Shown one piece after another: positions 58,991-64,000 of a DNA stretch of 64,000 bases; positions within the stretch are counted from its first letter, which is position 1, and each line of letters starts with the position of its first letter. The DNA is taken from the NCBI GenBank assembly GCA_942486035.1, contig CALNXK010000376.1:118501-182500 (forward strand). The letters are read 5' to 3'. Both the position numbers and the translations under genes were made by a program. Source of the DNA: Porites lobata (lineage: Eukaryota > Cnidaria > Anthozoa > Scleractinia > Poritidae). The notes under the pieces were generated by a model, which worked only from the letters and a program-made list of their open reading frames with translations, was not told the DNA's origin and ran no database searches.

Positions 58991-61186
58991 AGCGCCCCCT
59001 TTCGGATTAACGCTCCCCTTTTGGCATAAAATATAAAACTAGTGATAATTGCAAATTAGAAGAGTGCGTGTGATGGGGAGGGTGGGTGGGGGCAGTGAGT
59101 AGTAGTCGTAAGGGGGTGCAAAACTTGATGAGCTGGTAAGATTGAGAAATCAAAATCAAGCACTTTTATCAATAACTAGACATTATGGCAGACATAATGT
59201 AATTTATGGCAAGGCATGATACTCACATGATAACTCGTTAGGTCAGGCTGTACCAGGTACTGCAAATCTAGCCAATTAGGTTATAGGGCGGTGTCAGGGT
59301 TAAGTAGGTATATCGAGGTATTTTTCCCAGTAATTCTTCCTTCTCTTCCTCGTCATCAACTCGGTCAGATCTCGAGCAAAATTCTTTCCCTCCTCCTCCC
59401 CTTTCACCTGCCTGCGGGTTATTATTCTGAGTCACCGTACTTCCTATTTTTTCTTTTTTCCTTTTCTTAAATATTTAGTTTTGTAGTTTGTGACGGATTT
59501 TTGTCGCCCCATTTTTTATTCAGTAGCTTCATCGGTTTACATATATCGATGTGTTGTGATTCAGTGTTAGCTTTGATTTCATTAAACCTGCCACAATCGT
59601 GGCCAGATTTATCCAACACAATTGTTTGTTTATATGTTAGTTCTGTTCCTTATCGGAAAGTATGTAACCGGAAATGCAAGCAGAGCTCGCGCAGAGTTGG
59701 GCCATGTTTTGAACACATGCCTTGATATAAATGAATATCAGCAGCCCTCTTTATCAGTGTTATTGCTTATCATCCCACTTTACAATTCGTTACTATTAAT
59801 TTTTCCTCAAAAATGCAGTAACAACAGGTCAACACGAGGAGCCGCAAGCAGTAAAATTTCTGTCCCGTAATTTAATCAGTTAAATCATCAAAGTTGACAG
59901 GTCTTTCTGATGATCAAAGCGACCGTTCGGTTTACCATTTACACCTTCAGTGCGAAGACTGTCACGGGAACATTAACACCTTCAGGATAATTGCTTTCCA
60001 TAACAGTGGTAGGTCGCGCGCGTCTGGTCGGTTTCGAAGAACGTGATCGTGACTGTTGTTTTCATTCAGTGACTGTGCGCGTTGATATGCCAGCGTTTAA
60101 AACAGACTGCAACATTAAATTTTTGTTATAAAAGCAAAGAAGCTGCTGAGTAGAAACTAAACCGTCCCAGTCTTATTCCGTTTCATTCGTGTACTTTCAT
60201 TTTGATGGGGTCTGTATGATGAATTTACTTCTGCCTTCTAATCAGGCACGTAAACAACATAGAGATAAAACATTTCATTTTGCTTTTGTGGAGTAAATTC
60301 ATCTTAAAAAATTTTAACTAGTGGACCACTTTCTCCGCGTACTTGTAAAAATAGGCATTTAATATGTCGCGCTACACTGCGAAAATCTTCTTGTTGTGGA
60401 TTAGATTTCAGTATACATAGTCTTCATGATCATTTCGCGCCAGAATAAATTAGTTTGCGCGCAAAAAAAAGATCACAAGGTTTGTCCCACGTCGAGTCCA
60501 CCTTCTGGAGATACGCCGGTATGGTAGCTGGAATACATTGCCGAGGCGAAGATCTGGCATTTTTTCCTCCTCGTCTTTTTTTCTCCGCGACGTTTGTTTA
60601 TATTTGTAGTGAGAATGCCGCGCATATCGGTGGATTTTACTTCAGTCAAGCGGCTTCAGTTCCTGCGGCTTGCTACTCATCATAAAGAAGAGTGCCGGAA
60701 TCGCTTTGTTCGCCTTTAACAGATTTGTTGTCGAATGCAAGGTAAAAGAACGGACTACTGTAAGGTAAGAATTGAAGTTTAAATTTGTTTCTCGGCGAAA
60801 AATAGTGCATACAACTCGTGAAACCCGTGAGTATTACCTCTGTTTAATATACCGGATGTCATGCGATGACCCCTCGCTTTTACGATGGATAGGACGGATA
60901 CAAACAATAATTTCTTTCGCAACGTTTAGTATCATTTACTTAATATGGAGATCATCTGAGGACGATTTTTCGTTATATATGCTTCATTTCTTGGCTTATT
61001 CCGGCTACGTGCGAAAAATTAGATGACAATGTTTGTGTGCTATAATTATACTGATAATTTCTTGCACCTTGAAACTCATGAAAGCCAAACTTGTTAAACC
61101 CTAGCAAAAAACTCTTTTAATGGATGAACTCAACCTGATAGTTGCACTAAAATCTAATAATTGTTACTGCATTTGCATGCTCTCTG
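58991..61186. other. Intergenic, no gene seen
   Basis: Short open frames only. No splice-consistent exon, RNA gene or terminal repeat was recognised. Confidence 0.45.
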
Positions 61187-61760
61187 TAACCTCGTGGGTA
61201 GAACATACCTGATGGTTACATTAATAATCACTGCTTTTGCTCTCTGTAACCTCGTGGGTAGAACATACCTGAAGGTTACGTTAATAATAATCATTGTACT
61301 TTCTCTTTGTAACCTCGTGGGTAGAACATACCTGATGGTTACATTAATAATATCACTGCATTTGCTCTCCGTAACCTCGTGGGTAGAATATACCTGACGG
61401 TTACATTTAATAATAAACACTGCATTTGCTCTCTGTAACCTCGTGGGTAGAACATACCTGAAGGTTACGTTAATAATAATCATTACATTTTCTCTTTGTA
61501 ACCTCGTGGGTAGAACATACCTGATGGTTACATTAAAAATAATCACTGCATTTGCTGTCCGTAACCTCGTGAGTAGAGTATACCTGATGGTTACATTAAT
61601 AATAATCATTGCATTTTCTCTTTGTAACCTCGTGGGTAGAACATACCTGATGGTTACATTAAAAATAATCACTGCATTTGCTGTCCGTAACCTCGTGAGT
61701 AGAGTATACCTGATGGTTACATTAATAATAATCATTGCATTTTCTCTTTGTAACCTCGTG
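61187..61760. repeat. ~60-bp minisatellite, about ten units
   Basis: Units of 59-63 bp begin GTAACCTCGTGGGTAGAACA and include CCTGATGGTTACATTAA. The last four full units alternate in two types, forming two copies of a ~126-bp dimer (61494-61619 and 61620-61745). Each unit carries GTAACC and GGTTAC, a small inverted pair. Long open frames across it on both strands are artefacts of the repeat. Confidence 0.92.
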
Positions 61761-62835
61761 GGAAAAAATTAATGCCTCTCTCCTGGAAATTTTGCCCTGT
61801 CCTTTGAGCATAGTGATCTTTGGGTAGCGAATTCACGAAAACAGGTAAAATGCTTTTTTTAACAACAGCATTTATATTATTTGGCTTTTTGAGGGAGGTT
61901 AAATATTAATGGAATAGAATATAAAAAAGCTGATAAAGCGGAAAAAGTTATCTTTACAAAATGCGCTTTGACAATGTCAAGGAGTGAAACAAGCTGAAGT
62001 TTTGTAGTTAGCCCGAAGAAAACCTGTTCCTACATGAAAAGCAGTTCTGATTCCCTTCTCTTAACTAGAAGAGATGCATATCCCTGTGAACCAGTTTTTT
62101 AACTAGGAGCGATTCCCACTCACTTAAGATACTTTATTGACACGAGTTCCTATTTCAATATATGTCTATTTCAAGCTTAGCCGCGTGATAGCTCTTCATT
62201 AGCGAAAAGGTCCAAGTGATATTTTGATTGACGTGTTGTTTTGGATCCTGAGGTTTTTTAACACCTTTTCTCTAGCTTAGCTGGCGAAGATATTCTAGGA
62301 ATTTGCCCTTCAATTCCAAATTCTTTGATGTGCCGCCAGATGCCGTGCAAAAATATCACCTCTTGCGGCTCCTCGTGACTGACTATGATCCTCAAGACAT
62401 TCTTTTGCACTGCAGAATGTTCAATAAAATTGGCTAAAAATTGGGCTACGGAAAATTAAAAAAATCTGAAAAGTTCATCGATTAAGGTGTCAAAGCGCCG
62501 TCGTGTATGACTTCAAACCCCAGTTGCGTGACACTGCACTAACACAACCTCACCTACTCGGCACTGTTTTTCAAATACAACGCACCCGAAATTAGTGAGA
62601 TGACAAGGTAAACTTCCACCGTTCGACTTCTTGTATATTTTTCAAAAATGGTGACAAAAAAAAGCGAATACAACGCTGTAAATAAATTTTAAAAGCGAAA
62701 AGATGTATTAAATTACAAATACAGTCTGCAGAACACATTGTTCCCATAATATCTACATATCCGATTATCTTAGAATGGAGCTTTTCCTATTAAAAAAATA
62801 AACTTAATTGAAAACAGTGAGAGAAACTATCCAGA
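61761..62835. other. Intergenic, no gene seen
   Basis: AT-rich, no exon or repeat family recognised. Confidence 0.45.
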
Positions 62836-63221
62836 GGGGGTACTCATGGGAATTTTTGGTGGGGGTGTGCCGCCCGGTTCTCCAAATCCTAACCCTACCT
62901 ATTTCAGACCATGTAATTTTCCACACCCGTTTTCAGACCTGGCCTTGGACAGAAATTATGTTATCATTACTTAGATTAGAGCGCAAACAAAAAATTCTTC
63001 AAATCCGGTTCCAATTCGCATATTTCACTTTCTTTCTTACTCATTTGGAATTGAAACGATAAATACGTTCATACACTCCCGAAGTTCCATCAAAAACCAT
63101 ACCCGACTCCTGACCTAAATATATGGCCAAAGTGTATACCCGTTTTCAGACCAAAACGGCGCAAAAACCCTACCTGATGGGGCGGCACATGCTTATATAG
63201 CTTATATAAGGGAGTACCCCC
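62836..63221. mobile_element. MITE-like element, GGGGGTACTC ends
   Basis: Left end GGGGGTACTCATGGGAATTT, right end GGGAGTACCCCCT inverted. Sub-terminal GTGCCGCCC and GGGCGGCAC are also inverted. Third complete member of this family in the window. Confidence 0.7.
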
Positions 63222-64000
63222 TCCTCCCCGGGAAAACGATAAAAAAAAAACCTGCAATAAACACAAACTCGTCAATGTTTCAGCTGTGACGGGTGTCACA
63301 AAATAGATACCAGTTCCGTCAATTCCCGGGCGAGAAAAACTAAACTCATGAGATCGAGGCAAAATGAGCCAGCCAGCCAGTTCAAGATAGCACCCAAACT
63401 GTGAAATCGAATGGCATCCAGAACCCTACCCGCGGGATCTCCCACGGGACTCGAATAGTAAGCGTTCTCCCTCGTCGTCGTCGAACACAATAAACACCCG
63501 CTTTAGAACTAGAAGTAATCTTAGATCAGTGATTGCGTTTACATTTTTTTATAATAGTAGCTTAATACCTCCAAAAATGACGGACGCGTGGCCAAATTCA
63601 GAATTTGATATTCACCCTCCTTTCAAGTAAGCCGCAGAAAGCTTTATTTGTTGACAAACAGAATCTTCCACCTCTCCAGTAACTGCGTCGACGAATCGAA
63701 GGAGACGCTTCCTCATTAGGTGGTTGGGTGTTCTGTCCTGTGAATGTTCCAAGCGCAAGAATCGAGAAAAGAGGTTGTCGCTGTTCGGTTCCAAATCTGC
63801 GCCATTTTGAAACGTCAAAATAGCATCCAGGATGCCGAGCGCGCCATGCGTCATTTGGTATGTTTGCGTTACAAATAAATAGTACTATGCGAAGTTCTGC
63901 AGAAGAGGTTTCATTTGAATGGAAAAACCAGAGGATTTCTTTCAAAAGTAATTTCGTGTGAGAAATCAACTACTCCACATAACTCAGTGTAGGACGAAAC
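63222..64000. other. Possible exon on minus strand, otherwise no gene
   Basis: 63854-63615 (-) encodes MTHGALGILDAILTFQNGAD, then LLRFVDAVTGEVEDSVCQQI and AAYLKGG before a GTGAAT donor-like site. The residue mix looks protein-like and an overlapping frame is also open. No domain recognised. The window ends before any confirming exon. Confidence 0.25.

Noticed and set aside
61187..61760. CRISPR array
   Set aside because: Units are contiguous similar copies without unique spacers, and the genome is eukaryotic.
61154..61772. Open frames of 193 codons (-) and 109 codons (+) in the tandem array
   Set aside because: They arise because the repeat units lack stops and often keep frame. Both strands are open with the same periodic residues.

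Overview
The window looks like nuclear DNA of a cnidarian, most likely a stony coral. This is an inference. It rests on intron-rich genes with GT-AG borders, an AT-rich background, many small inverted-repeat elements, LINE remnants, a tRNA-derived SINE, and a multi-copy family of PARP12/ZC3HAV1(ZAP)-like genes. No bacterial or viral gene organisation is visible. I had no alignment tool, so homology calls come from reading translated motifs and checking splice phases by hand.

The core is a cluster of four related loci with zinc-finger, WWE and PARP modules. Locus A (+, about 12.97-21.46 kb) is the fullest. It has two tandem ZAP-type N-terminal modules with CCCH fingers, then a fifth-finger/WWE1 exon, two WWE2 exons, a linker exon and a PARP catalytic exon. 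It ends in a disordered tail with a polybasic stretch and a CaaX box (CSVM). A 7-bp deletion relative to its own first module breaks the frame in module 2. Locus B (-, 36.81-32.40 kb) and locus C (-, 54.40-48.70 kb) keep the last five exons with identical intron phases, but I find no N-terminal CCCH exon for either in the window. Locus D (-, 6.36-5.90 kb) is a lone catalytic exon broken by a 13-bp insertion. All four keep or imply an H-Y-I catalytic triad, expected for mono-ADP-ribosyltransferases. Vertebrate relatives bind and restrict foreign RNA, so an innate-immunity role is a reasonable but untested inference.

Other genes: a predicted secreted Cys-containing protein (+, 1.74-4.03 kb) of unknown family. 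A decayed copy of it lies at 47.8-48.7 kb, directly against the 3' end of locus C. Both copies are convergent to a PARP catalytic exon, which suggests block duplication. A multi-pass membrane protein family of unknown function has a large exon at 58.75-58.04 kb (-), a shorter one at 43.42-43.16 kb (-) and a 5' fragment at 11.23-10.90 kb (-).

The rest is mostly repeats. There are LINE 3' fragments at 26.5, 30.8-31.9, 38.7, 45.1-46.7 and 48.2 kb, Penelope-like 3' repeats at 39.8 and 50.0 kb, a tRNA-derived SINE at 17.1-17.3 kb, and many MITE-like inverted repeats, some nested. A 2.3-kb inverted repeat at 8.5-10.8 kb duplicates a SAP-like exon. A 60-bp minisatellite lies at 61.2-61.76 kb.
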